64,000 nt of DNA, from NCBI RefSeq assembly GCF_947488135.1, contig NZ_CANKYW010000005.1, forward strand, positions 62,001-126,000, written 5' to 3'. Below the pieces are notes generated by a model, which had not been told where the DNA came from, did not search any database, and worked only from the letters and a program-made list of their open reading frames with translations. Below, piece by piece: positions 15,527 through 25,363 of the stretch. The DNA is from an uncultured Marivita sp. Lineage in GTDB: Bacteria > Pseudomonadota > Alphaproteobacteria > Rhodobacterales > Rhodobacteraceae. Positions within the stretch are counted from its first letter, which is position 1, and each line of letters opens with the position of its first letter. The position numbers and the translations under genes were made by a program.

Positions 15527-16606
15527 TTGTATACTGCCGCCATCAGGGAGCTCAACCGCGCTCGCTCGATTCTTCATTCAAAACGATTTCATCGCAGTAA
15601 TAGGTTGCAGGCCCAAAAGGCTTTAAAGCACGTTGAAAACGAAAAAGGCGCGCTCGGAAAAAATCACCGGACGATGTGTGATGAGTACGCAAGTGACGTA
15701 TTGGGCGGTCGGGAATACGCGCCATGGCTATATGTCTATTCCGCCGTATCTGGAGGTTTCAAGGAAGGTTGGATACCAGAAAATTTTTATCGCAAAACTG
15801 TAGCCCCGGAAATTAAAGGGCCATATGGGCCAATATCAAGGTTGAAGCCACTCAATCGAGTCTTTTTTGGGCAGGGATACTTTCCAGATTTGGCATCTCA
15901 CATACACGGTGTTTTTGTCGATTCTGAGCATGGCGTCCTTCGGAAAGAACAAGTAAAGCCGATGCTTTTTGCCCGAAGCGAACGAGTTATTTTCAAGATA
16001 GATCAATCGTCAAGAGGTAGAGGAATTTATATCTTTGAAAAACACGAATTTGATATTGACGAGGTGATGTTATTGGGAAACGGTGTGTTCCAGAGTTATA
16101 TAGAACAACACGACAGCCTAGCTGAATTCACAAATTCAGCAGTGGCCACTTTGAGGGTGACCACGACCACTGAACCTGATGGAACTCCACGCATTCGGGC
16201 ATGCCGTTTACGGCTTGGCCGGGATGGCGATTCACATCTGAAAGTGGCTAATCAAATCAAAATTTCGGTGAATTTGGATGACGGCCAGTTGGCCCAATAC
16301 GGTTACTATCCAAACTGGACAACGACGCCTGTGCATCCTGATAGTAGGAAATCTTTCTCGGGATTTTTCTATCCGAAATTTGATGAGGTCTGTCAAATAG
16401 CTCTGAAACTCCACGCAATGGTTCCATATGTGCAATGTGTCGGATGGGATATTTGCGTAGATAGGTTTGGCGAAGTAAAAGTTATGGAGTGGAACGGTGC
16501 CGAAAATGACATAAAATTCGACGAAGCCACCCAGGGACCGTGTTTCAAAGGGCTTGATTGGGAAAGATTTGCCAGAGGCGGTGCCTTTAATCGCAATAAT
16601 CCCTAA
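15527..16606 (+). CDS. Sugar-transfer-associated ATP-grasp protein
   Basis: A 359-aa ATP-grasp enzyme of the type found in capsule and exopolysaccharide loci. ATP-grasp landmarks are visible: VIFKIDQSSRGRGIYIFEK (nucleotide-binding Lys and Gly-rich loop), QHDSLAEFTNSAVATLRVTT, typical of the sugar-transfer subgroup, and GWDICVDRFGEVKVMEWN with the metal-ligand Glu and Asn. The start is a TTG at 15527 with GGAG at 15515-15518, spaced 8 bases. Codon use is much more A/T-ending than in any neighbour (for example frequent AAA, AAT, TTT), and no polysaccharide genes adjoin it. This looks like a horizontally acquired single gene. Substrate unknown. Confidence 0.82.
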   Translation: MYTAAIRELNRARSILHSKRFHRSNRLQAQKALKHVENEKGALGKNHRTMCDEYASDVLGGREYAPWLYVYSAVSGGFKEGWIPENFYRKTVAPEIKGPYGPISRLKPLNRVFFGQGYFPDLASHIHGVFVDSEHGVLRKEQVKPMLFARSERVIFKIDQSSRGRGIYIFEKHEFDIDEVMLLGNGVFQSYIEQHDSLAEFTNSAVATLRVTTTTEPDGTPRIRACRLRLGRDGDSHLKVANQIKISVNLDDGQLAQYGYYPNWTTTPVHPDSRKSFSGFFYPKFDEVCQIALKLHAMVPYVQCVGWDICVDRFGEVKVMEWNGAENDIKFDEATQGPCFKGLDWERFARGGAFNRNNP

Positions 16607-16792
16607 AAGCTTTTGGGTAGTCCTGCGCGGAGCGATAATAAGTCAAGTTACGTTCACCATAACATTTGGTCTTAAATCTCGCCCCAGCTTTATATTCGGC
16701 TATTGGTCTGCACCCAAATGCCCAATAGTCTTTCCGTCGACTATCGCGCTCGCAGCTCGCGTCATCTATTGGCTTTGAGTCCTGGAGTTATC
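16607..16792. other. A+T-rich tail of the ATP-grasp island
   Basis: The low-G+C composition continues to about 16790, right up to the pyrG stop on the opposite strand. A 74-codon plus-strand frame (16554-16778) overlaps the end of the ATP-grasp gene and has no recognisable features, so I do not call it. A 7-bp inverted repeat CTATTGG/CCAATAG lies near 16700-16728. No terminator with T-run is obvious. Confidence 0.45.
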
Positions 16793-18436
16793 TCAAACCA
16801 ACCTCGACACATCCTTCGCCGCCCGCACGAAATCCTTGAACAGCGGATGCGGAGCAAATGGTTTCGACTTTAGCTCCGGGTGGAACTGGACGCCGATGAA
16901 CCACGGGTGGTCGGGCCATTCGACGATCTCGGGCAGGCGGCCGTCGGGGCTCATGCCGGAAAAGCAGAGACCCGCGTCTTCGAGCTGTTTGCGGTACTGC
17001 ACATCGACCTCGTAGCGGTGGCGGTGACGTTCGTCGATGGTGGTGGTGCCGTAGGCTTTTGCCACTTTCGACCCTTCTTTCAGCACCGCGTCATAGGCGC
17101 CTAGGCGCATGGTGCCGCCCTTGTCGTCGGCGACGGAGCGGTTGACGGTCTGGTTGCCCTGCACCCATTCCTTGAGGTGATACACCACAGGGGTGAAACG
17201 CTTTTTCCCGGCCTCGTGGTCGAACTCCTCTGACCCGGCATCGGGGAGCTTGGCGACATTGCGGGCGGCCTCGATCACCGCCATCTGCATGCCGAGACAG
17301 ATGCCGAGATAGGGCACCTGATGTTCGCGGGCGAACTGGGCGGCCTTGATCTTGCCCTCGGTGCCGCGCTCGCCGAAGCCGCCGGGGACCAGAATGGCGT
17401 GGAAGCCTTCGAGATGGGCGGCGGGGTCTTCCTGTTCGAAGATCTCGGCATCGACCCATTGGATGTTCACCTTGACGCGGTTGGCCATGCCGCCATGGGT
17501 GAGCGCCTCGGCGATGGATTTGTAGGCATCTTCGAGCTGCACGTATTTGCCCACGATGGCGACGTTCACCTCGCCCTCGGGGTTGTAGATGCGGTCGGCG
17601 ACGTCTTCCCATTTCTCGAGGTTCGGTTTGGGCGCGGGGGTGATCTGGAACGCGTCGAGCACCGCCTGGTCCAGCCCTTCGCGGTGATAGGCGAGCGGTG
17701 CCTCGTAGATCGACTTGAGATCCTGCGCGGCGATCACGCTGTCCGGGCGCACGTTGCAGAAGAGCGCCAGCTTCTCGCGCTCCTTGGCCGGGATCGGCCC
17801 TTCGGAGCGGCAGACGAGGATATCCGGTGCCAGACCGATGGAGCGGAGTTCCTTGACGCTGTGCTGTGTGGGCTTGGTTTTCAACTCGCCCGACGCCTTG
17901 ATGTAGGGCAGCAGCGTGAGGTGCATGAAGATGCACTGTCCGCGCGGTTTGTCCTGGGAGAACTGGCGGATCGCCTCGAAGAAGGGCAGGCCCTCGATAT
18001 CGCCCACGGTGCCGCCGATCTCGCACAGCATGAAATCGACCTCATCCTCGCCGATGGAGATGAAGTCCTTGATTTCATTGGTGACGTGGGGGATCACCTG
18101 GATTGTCTTGCCGAGGTAATCGCCGCGCCGTTCCTTTTCGAGCACGTTCATGTAGATGCGCCCGGACGAGATGCTGTCGGTCTTGCGCGCGGGCACGCCG
18201 GTGAAGCGTTCGTAGTGGCCGAGGTCGAGATCGGTTTCCGCGCCGTCGTCGGTGACGAACACCTCGCCATGCTCGAACGGTGACATCGTGCCGGGATCGA
18301 CGTTCAGGTAAGGGTCGAGCTTGCGCAGGCGGACCGAAAAGCCACGCGCTTGCAGAAGCGCGCCGAGGGCGGCAGAGGCGAGCCCCTTGCCGAGGGAAGA
18401 CACCACGCCGCCGGTGATGAAGATAAAGCGTGCCAT
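16793..18436 (-). CDS. pyrG: CTP synthase
   Basis: Converts UTP to CTP using ATP and glutamine-derived ammonia; last step of pyrimidine nucleotide synthesis. The 547-aa protein has the full two-domain layout. The N-terminal synthetase domain begins [20 protein letters not shown] with its P-loop, and the C-terminal glutaminase domain has the nucleophile Cys380 in GICLGMQ. PHEL-type ending FHPELKSKP supplies the His/Glu pair. It precedes the ATP-grasp island; upstream on the same strand, 224 bases away, lies secG. Confidence 0.98.
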   Translation of the reverse strand: MARFIFITGGVVSSLGKGLASAALGALLQARGFSVRLRKLDPYLNVDPGTMSPFEHGEVFVTDDGAETDLDLGHYERFTGVPARKTDSISSGRIYMNVLEKERRGDYLGKTIQVIPHVTNEIKDFISIGEDEVDFMLCEIGGTVGDIEGLPFFEAIRQFSQDKPRGQCIFMHLTLLPYIKASGELKTKPTQHSVKELRSIGLAPDILVCRSEGPIPAKEREKLALFCNVRPDSVIAAQDLKSIYEAPLAYHREGLDQAVLDAFQITPAPKPNLEKWEDVADRIYNPEGEVNVAIVGKYVQLEDAYKSIAEALTHGGMANRVKVNIQWVDAEIFEQEDPAAHLEGFHAILVPGGFGERGTEGKIKAAQFAREHQVPYLGICLGMQMAVIEAARNVAKLPDAGSEEFDHEAGKKRFTPVVYHLKEWVQGNQTVNRSVADDKGGTMRLGAYDAVLKEGSKVAKAYGTTTIDERHRHRYEVDVQYRKQLEDAGLCFSGMSPDGRLPEIVEWPDHPWFIGVQFHPELKSKPFAPHPLFKDFVRAAKDVSRLV

Positions 18437-18604
18437 GTGTGGAAACCTCCCGCGAAGCGCTCCAAATCATGCAATCTGCGCGGCCCAAGGCACGCAGCAT
18501 CACGGGATTTGAGCGGTAGAGGATTCGGCGGCAAAACGCAAGGCCGAACCCCAGATGATGTTACGTCAGATTTGCGCGCCTCAAGGGATGGTGGACCTTC
18601 GGCG

Positions 18605-18639
18605 CAAAGAAAAACGCGCGGTCGATGACGGCCGCGCGT
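18605..18639 (-). terminator. Rho-independent terminator after secG
   Basis: On the minus strand AACGCGCGG pairs perfectly with CCGCGCGTT around a 10-base loop and is followed by TTTTTCTTT. It lies 22 bases past the secG stop, so secG and pyrG are probably separate transcripts. Confidence 0.85.
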
Positions 18640-18660
18640 TGCTTCGAAGCCCCGGTCGCG

Positions 18661-19035
18661 TCAGTCAGCGCGCGGCACCAGGGGTGCGTTCGGATCGACA
18701 GAGGACGGCGGCGGCAGAAGGCCGTCGGTGTCCAGCCCGTCGCTGTCGCTTTCTTCAACCGCATCGTCACCGCCGGTGGTCAGGCGATCCATGATCGAAC
18801 TGCCGGACGCGTTCTGTGCCGCGATCACCGTGAGGGTGATGGATGTGCAGATGAAGGCGATGGCCAGAAGCCATGTCAGCTTGCCCAATCCGGTCGCCGC
18901 GCTGCGGGTGCTCACGGCCCCGCCGCCACCGCCGCTCATGGCGCCAAGCCCACCGCCATCGGAGCGCTGCAACAGCACGACGCCGATCAGCGCGAGCGCG
19001 AGGAGAAGGTGGATGATGAGAACGACGTTTTCCAT
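18661..19035 (-). CDS. secG: Preprotein translocase subunit SecG
   Basis: Small membrane partner of SecYE that assists protein export. The 124-aa product has two hydrophobic segments, NVVLIIHLLLALALIGVVLL (residues about 3-22) and LTWLLAIAFICTSITLTVIA (about 53-72). Between them lies the SecG signature VLLQRSDGGGLGAMSGGGGG. The C-terminal 45 residues or so are an acidic Asp/Pro-rich tail, longer than in E. coli SecG and common in alphaproteobacteria. A frame extends to 19080, but the ATG at 19035 (MENVVLIIH) is the family start. Confidence 0.95.
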   Translation of the reverse strand: MENVVLIIHLLLALALIGVVLLQRSDGGGLGAMSGGGGGAVSTRSAATGLGKLTWLLAIAFICTSITLTVIAAQNASGSSIMDRLTTGGDDAVEESDSDGLDTDGLLPPPSSVDPNAPLVPRAD

Positions 19036-19264
19036 GGCTGTCCCGGATGTCTTTCGTGAATGGGGGGTATCTAAGGCCAAGTGTGGCGTCGTGCAACCCG
19101 TGTTGGGTGATCGGTTCGTGCGCTGGCGCGCGCCGGTTTGTCTCGGCTGCGGCCTTGCGGCCTTTGCCTCGGGCGGGTGCGGGTGATGGGTGTCGCACGG
19201 TTTCGGACCGCGCGCGTTTGGGGAGGTGTATTTTTACGTATTTGGAAAGAGAAGAAGCAGGTGG

Positions 19265-19660
19265 TTATTCATCCACATCATCCACATCCGCCTGTCCCGA
19301 AAGCTTGCGGCGCACGATGGACCAGCTGAGACCGATGCCCAGCACCAGTGACAGGGCAAAGATGCCGATCCAGACGGTCAGGTTGCGGTTTTGCAAATCA
19401 AGCAGACCGAAATCATAGGCGACCCAGAGCAACGCCCCCACCAGCGCGAGGATCAGGATCATGCCGAAGGCTCCGATGGAGCGCAGGGTGGCGCGCAGAT
19501 AGATGATGTAGCCCACGAGCAGAACCAGCCCCGCCAGAACCGTGATCGAGAGCCGGTCCTGCCCGTCAGTCAGCGCCCAGCGGGTGAAATTGTATTGCGT
19601 CGGGTTGTAGGTGGCGGCCACGAGGCAGAAGGCAAATAGCCAGCGGAGCAGGAATCCCAT
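19265..19660 (-). CDS. Conserved small inner-membrane protein (DUF6524-like)
   Basis: A 131-aa protein with four probable membrane helices: LLRWLFAFCLVAATYNPT, LSITVLAGLVLLVGYIIYL, IGAFGMILILALVGALLWVA and NLTVWIGIFALSLVLGIGLS. It ends in a short charged tail (SGQADVDDVDE). The opening MGFLLRWLFAFCLVAATYNP and the NFTRWAL segment fit a family of unknown function widespread in proteobacteria. I recall DUF6524 but cannot verify it here. No operon partner; it stands alone between secG and purA. Confidence 0.8.
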   Translation of the reverse strand: MGFLLRWLFAFCLVAATYNPTQYNFTRWALTDGQDRLSITVLAGLVLLVGYIIYLRATLRSIGAFGMILILALVGALLWVAYDFGLLDLQNRNLTVWIGIFALSLVLGIGLSWSIVRRKLSGQADVDDVDE

Positions 19661-19910
19661 CGTGTTCAGCCTTTCGTAGTCGCGGGTCGTGTCAGATGGC
19701 CCAAAGCCGAGCGGGCTGTCCAGAGGGCGAGGAAATGATCCGTGCTCTTTTGTGGCAATCGGGCAGGTCTATCGACGGAACGGCCAGCCCCCGGCTTTCG
19801 ATTTTCGAGACGCGTGCGCAATTTGATCGGAAAACCGGTTCCCACTCTTCGCTTTGCGCTCTATACGGGCGCGGGTTTGACGGATGGAACTCCAGCAAAG
19901 GTCTAAAGAC

Positions 19911-21206
<1,296 letters not shown>

Positions 21207-21222
21207 GGAAAAGGGGGCGCGG

Positions 21223-21444
21223 ATGGCGCTGAGTTACAAGGCTCGCAAACGTTGGTCACTGGTGATCCTGCTGGTCGGATTGCCCGCCTACATCGTGGCC
21301 TGCGTGACCGTAATCAACTGGCTGGACCGTCCGTCGCTGTTGGTCGAATTGCTGGTCTACATCGTTCTGGGTATCCTGTGGGCGCTGCCGTTCAAATTCG
21401 TGTTCAAGGGGATTGGACAACCGGATCCGGACGCGGAGAAGTAG
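21223..21444 (+). CDS. DUF2842 small membrane protein
   Basis: A 73-aa protein with two membrane helices (SLVILLVGLPAYIVACVTVI and LLVELLVYIVLGILWALPFK) and a short charged tail. The start MALSYKARKRW and the motif LDRPSLLVELLVYIVLGILW match the alphaproteobacterial DUF2842 family. It lies 16 bases after purA, and its stop is followed immediately by the GTG of the next gene, so all three are probably co-expressed. Function unknown. Confidence 0.9.
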   Translation: MALSYKARKRWSLVILLVGLPAYIVACVTVINWLDRPSLLVELLVYIVLGILWALPFKFVFKGIGQPDPDAEK

Positions 21445-22056
21445 GTGTCCCGGAGGGCGCGCTGCCTGATGCTGGACGTCGATGGGGTGGTGGTCACCGG
21501 GCGACCGGCGGATGGCGCGCATTGGTCGACCGGACTGGATCACGACCTAGGCGTTTCCCTCGAGCGGTTGCAGGACCTTGTATTCCGTCCCTATTGGTCG
21601 GACATCGTCACCGGACGGCGCGGGCTGCGCGCCGTTTTGGACAGATGCTGGCCAGAGATGTGCTGCGCGGTATCGGTCGATGACTTCCTGACCTACTGGT
21701 TCGAGACGGACGCACGGCTCGACCTTCAGGTGCTGGCCGACGCAGCAGAGTTGCGCAGCGCCGGGATGGCCGTCTGCTTTGCGACCAATCAAGAGCCTTT
21801 GCGCGCGCGGTACCTTTGGGAAGATGTCGGCCTGAAGGATCACGCCGATATGATGCTTCATTCCGCTGACCTTGGAGTGGCGAAACCGGATGCAGGGTTT
21901 TTTGCTGCATGCGAGGCGCGCTGTGGGTTCTCCAAGACCGAGATCGTTTTTGTGGACGATACGCCCGCGAACGTGGAGTCTGCGATCAGGGCAGGGTGGC
22001 GTGCCGGGATGTGGACGGGGGAGGAACGGCTGGGTGGTTTGATCGACCGCATCTGA
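21445..22056 (+). CDS. HAD-superfamily hydrolase
   Basis: A 203-aa HAD phosphatase-like enzyme. Motif I is LDVDGVVV, with the two aspartates; motif II is CFATNQ; motif III lysine is in VAKPDAGFF; motif IV is FVDDTPANVESA. The layout, with a helical cap after motif I, fits the HAD-IA subgroup (2-haloacid dehalogenase or beta-phosphoglucomutase-like). It starts with a GTG that directly follows the DUF2842 stop. Substrate cannot be predicted. Confidence 0.88.
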   Translation: MSRRARCLMLDVDGVVVTGRPADGAHWSTGLDHDLGVSLERLQDLVFRPYWSDIVTGRRGLRAVLDRCWPEMCCAVSVDDFLTYWFETDARLDLQVLADAAELRSAGMAVCFATNQEPLRARYLWEDVGLKDHADMMLHSADLGVAKPDAGFFAACEARCGFSKTEIVFVDDTPANVESAIRAGWRAGMWTGEERLGGLIDRI

Positions 22057-22101
22057 CCAGATCATTCCGGCTGTCCATCGTTGCGTGTAGAGCCCATGAC
22101 G

Positions 22102-22133
22102 AAAAAGGCCGGACCTGACAGTCCGACCTTTTT
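22102..22133. terminator. Bidirectional terminator between the HAD gene and the acidic-protein gene
   Basis: GGCCGGAC (22107-22114) pairs with GTCCGACC (22121-22128) with one mismatch. It is flanked by five A residues on the left and five T residues on the right, so it can stop transcription from both converging genes. Confidence 0.85.
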
Positions 22134-22155
22134 GATGGCTTGCTGGTCGCCGGGA

Positions 22156-24540
22156 TCAGCCGGCGGCGCGTTCGTTGGGCTTAAAGCCGATGTTTTCCGA
22201 GGCGGCAAAGCGTCCGCCGCCTTTTTTCTCGATCTTGCCGTCGCGCAGGAGCTGACCAAAGCTGCGCAGACGTTCCTCGCGCGAGCTGGCTTCGCCTTCG
22301 GCCTGGAGCAGCTTGGTCATAAGCTGCGGGCGCGAGAACTGGTCGCGGCCTTCGACGAAGGACATATAAGCAGCTGCCGCTTCGAGCAGTTCGGGCAGCG
22401 TGTGTGCGCCCTGGCTCTCGGCGAAATCGGCAAAGCCGGTGTCGTCGGCAGCGATGCTCTCGGGGGCCTCGGCTGTGTCGGCGCTGCGCAGGACGCGGCG
22501 CGGACGGACCGGGGCGCCTTCGTTGGCGCTTTCGACATCGATGCGTTGCTCTGCCACCAGCTTGAGAGGGGCAGGGCGAACAGGCGCCGGACGCGCCGAG
22601 CGGGCCTCGGTCACTTTTGGGCGGCGCGGACGCACTGCATCGGCGAGGTCTTCGCGATAGGGCTCTTCCTCGTTGACCGTCTTCTTGCCGAAGCCGAGAA
22701 TGCGATCCGCTTTGGTCGCGGCAACGGCGGCGCGCAGATGCGCGATGGCGCTGCGACGGCGATTGCCTTCGGGCTCGTCCATTTCGGTCTCGGTCTTGTC
22801 GGCAAGACGTTCGACCGAGTCGTCATCCTCTTCGATCTTTGTGTCGGTCAGCATTGCGCGTCCCGGGCTGGTCATCTTGACGGCTTTGCGGATATTGGCC
22901 TGCGCGACCTCTTCCTCTTCTTCGGACAGGATCGGCGCGTCGTCGTCTTCGGCGCTGTCCTCGTCATCGTCGAAGTTCCAGTCGTCGTCTTCCTCGATCT
23001 CGGCGTGCAGATCGGCGAGTTCGCGGGCCAGCTCTGCTTCCTGTTCCGGGGTCAACGTGCTGCCTTCGCGACCGGGCAGAGGCTGGGATGCGGCGGCGGC
23101 GTCGCTTTCCTCGTCCTCGTCGTATTCCTCGATCTCACCGGCGGCGAGCGCCGCTTCGACATCGCTGCGCTTTGCCTTGGCGACACGTGCAACCAGCGGT
23201 TCACGGGTGTCTTCGACGGCTAGGGGGGCATCGTCGCTGTCGTCGTCCATCGCCGTCACGGCATCGTCGGTTTCAGCGAAGTCGTCGCTTTCGTCCGCCG
23301 CAGTCGGAGCCTTGGCCGCGGCCTGTGCTTCCAAGAGGGCGATCTTGGCGCGCAGGGTTTCCAACTCGCGCTGCGCGTCGGAGGGTTCGGACTGATCGTC
23401 ACCGTCCGAAGATGCAGCCGGCAAGGTGGCGTCGTCTTCGTCGTCCTCTTGATCCGCGTCGATCTGGTCATTGACGACGGCCGCGATGGTGTCGGCGAAG
23501 AGATTGTCTTCGTCGTCGTCCAGATCATCGCCAAGCATGTCGTCATCAAATTCTGCGGCTTCGACGAAACCGGGAATCCCGGCCTCTGGGTCCATGGCAT
23601 CGTTATCGTCGTTGCCGTCACCGTCGGGGCCGGACATCGCGTGTTCGTCTTCGATGTAATCCGGGGCGGCCTGTGCCTTGGAGGCGACAACGGCGCGAAT
23701 GCGTTGCAGCTTGTCGGCGACGCTGTCCGTCACCACGGGGGCTTCCGCGACTTCCTCGACCTCCGACAGCGCGGGCTCGTCGATTTCGGCGAGTTCCGCT
23801 GCGTCGCGCGCCTCTTGCGCGGCGGCATCCGCCAGTCGGTCGGCCTTCACGCCCTGTTCCGCGATGAGATCGTCGATGCTTGACTCGACCGGGCTCGTGT
23901 CTTCGGCTGTCAGCACATCGTCGGCATGGACCGCGATGTCGTCTTCGGTGTCGAGCGACAGGCCGGACAGGTCGATGGCGATCTCCTCCACAGCATCGTC
24001 ATTGTCGGACGCTGTATCGATGTCTTCGATCTCGGCCAATTCAACGCTGTCTGTGTCGACGGCGATGTCTTCGACATCCGGTTCAGCTTCGACGGTATCG
24101 TCGGCGTCCATGGTTTCATCACCCATGGCATCTTCGATCGCGGGCTCTTCGCGGTCATCGGTATCGACCTCATCCGTGGTGTCTGCGACAGCCGCAGAGC
24201 TGGCAGCCCCCCCGGCTGTCGCGCCCACGAGGGCTGCACCCGTCGATGATTTCGGCGCGACATCCCCATGCGGCGGCTCGGCGTCATCGGACGGGCGCAG
24301 AACCAGATTGCCCTTTTCGAAGCGGGCCTCGACCCGGCGCTCGATCTCGCGTTCGGCGATGCGGGCCAGCATTTCTGCGTCGGGTGTGGGCGGTTCGGCG
24401 CCAAAATATCGGTCGTCCTGCGCCAGATCGCGGAAGTATTCCGCAATCGCTTTCATGGTATCGAAGGAATTGTCGAAACCTTCGAGCGTACATGAAAAGG
24501 TACCGTAGGATACCGTGAGTATCTTGTTCGAACTCACCAT
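22156..24540 (-). CDS. Large acidic protein of unknown function, conserved in roseobacters
   Basis: A 794-aa protein in three parts. Residues 1 to about 85 form a conserved head starting MVSSNKILTVSYGTFSCTLE and including DDRYFGAEPPTPDAEMLARI. Residues about 100 to 530 are a highly acidic, low-complexity region packed with Asp/Glu/Ala and little hydrophobic core, likely disordered. The last 250 residues are more basic, with RRRSAIAHLRAAVAATKA and a conserved-looking end around FSRPQLMTKLLQAEGEASSR and LRSFGQLLRDGKIEKK, which could fold as a small winged-helix. I have seen relatives annotated only as hypothetical or as CheA-like; I see no kinase motifs. A longer frame runs to 24624. The strand ends at the shared terminator. 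Confidence 0.8.
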   Translation of the reverse strand: MVSSNKILTVSYGTFSCTLEGFDNSFDTMKAIAEYFRDLAQDDRYFGAEPPTPDAEMLARIAEREIERRVEARFEKGNLVLRPSDDAEPPHGDVAPKSSTGAALVGATAGGAASSAAVADTTDEVDTDDREEPAIEDAMGDETMDADDTVEAEPDVEDIAVDTDSVELAEIEDIDTASDNDDAVEEIAIDLSGLSLDTEDDIAVHADDVLTAEDTSPVESSIDDLIAEQGVKADRLADAAAQEARDAAELAEIDEPALSEVEEVAEAPVVTDSVADKLQRIRAVVASKAQAAPDYIEDEHAMSGPDGDGNDDNDAMDPEAGIPGFVEAAEFDDDMLGDDLDDDEDNLFADTIAAVVNDQIDADQEDDEDDATLPAASSDGDDQSEPSDAQRELETLRAKIALLEAQAAAKAPTAADESDDFAETDDAVTAMDDDSDDAPLAVEDTREPLVARVAKAKRSDVEAALAAGEIEEYDEDEESDAAAASQPLPGREGSTLTPEQEAELARELADLHAEIEEDDDWNFDDDEDSAEDDDAPILSEEEEEVAQANIRKAVKMTSPGRAMLTDTKIEEDDDSVERLADKTETEMDEPEGNRRRSAIAHLRAAVAATKADRILGFGKKTVNEEEPYREDLADAVRPRRPKVTEARSARPAPVRPAPLKLVAEQRIDVESANEGAPVRPRRVLRSADTAEAPESIAADDTGFADFAESQGAHTLPELLEAAAAYMSFVEGRDQFSRPQLMTKLLQAEGEASSREERLRSFGQLLRDGKIEKKGGGRFAASENIGFKPNERAAG

Positions 24541-24679
24541 AACATCACTCGCTTTCCAAAATTCTGCGATGGTCTGAGTAACATGGTTACCAAGACCAAA
24601 GCGCATCGAATCTGTGCCTAGCACGGTATCATTTCATGACCTGATTGTGATCTGTTTCGCGTTTCGCCATTAATCGGCC

Positions 24680-25363
24680 ATGAATCACGCAATTGTTTTC
24701 TCTGACGAACCAGTTTTGCTTGTCGGTGGCGCCGGTGGCGACAATCGTCAGCTTTTGCAGCTATTGGATGAGATCGGGATCGCGATTGCGGCGGACAGTG
24801 GTGCGGACTGGCTGCGGTCGGTCGGGCGGATACCGGACGCTCTGATCGGTGATCTGGATTCGGTGTCAGACGACACCCGCGCTGCGATGCCGCCCGGTGC
24901 GGTGCATCACATCGCAGAGCAGGACAGCACGGATTTCGACAAGGCGGTCCGGTCCATCGCGGCGCCGGTGATCGTCGGGATCGGGTTTCTCGGCGGTCTG
25001 GTGGATCACCTTCTTTCTGCGATGACGGTTCTGGCACGGTATCCGGACCGCGCGATTGTTCTTGTCGGGGAAACGGATGTCGTGGCGCATCTTCCGCCGC
25101 AGATCGATTTGCAGCTGGCCTCCGGGACACGAGTGTCGCTTTATCCTTTGCGCGAGGTGATGGGGATGTCGTCGGGGCTGCACTGGCCCATCGACGGCCT
25201 GAAGTTTTCACCGGCCACGCGGACCGGCACGTCCAACCGGGCTGACGGGCCGGTGACGCTGTCGATGCAGGGGGCGGGGATGCTGATTATTCTGCCGGTG
25301 TCGCAGCGCGGGGTGTTGCAACGGGCACTGACACAAGCTGACGGCTCATGGCCTGCTCTCTGA
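24680..25363 (+). CDS. thiN: Thiamine diphosphokinase
   Basis: Transfers pyrophosphate from ATP to thiamine, giving the active cofactor. The 227-aa protein shows the family motifs AADSGADWLRSVGRIPDALI with GDLDSVS, then QDSTDFDKA and GGLVDHLLSAMTVLAR. The last corresponds to the usual GGRxDH block; here the Arg is replaced by Leu. It is divergent from the acidic protein gene, and its last 77 bases overlap the 3' end of the convergent EamA gene. No TPP riboswitch is visible upstream. Confidence 0.9.
   Translation: MNHAIVFSDEPVLLVGGAGGDNRQLLQLLDEIGIAIAADSGADWLRSVGRIPDALIGDLDSVSDDTRAAMPPGAVHHIAEQDSTDFDKAVRSIAAPVIVGIGFLGGLVDHLLSAMTVLARYPDRAIVLVGETDVVAHLPPQIDLQLASGTRVSLYPLREVMGMSSGLHWPIDGLKFSPATRTGTSNRADGPVTLSMQGAGMLIILPVSQRGVLQRALTQADGSWPAL

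Noticed and set aside
16554-16778. 74-codon frame at the end of the low-G+C island
   Set aside because: Overlaps the ATP-grasp gene, has no ribosome site and no recognisable domain.
15480-16800. Insertion sequence or integrated element at the low-G+C island
   Set aside because: No transposase or integrase fragment, no terminal inverted repeats and no target duplication could be seen, so only foreign origin, not mechanism, is proposed.
24541-24679. Possible TPP riboswitch ahead of thiN
   Set aside because: The conserved CUGAGA and ACCUGA-type cores of THI elements are absent in this short divergent gap.
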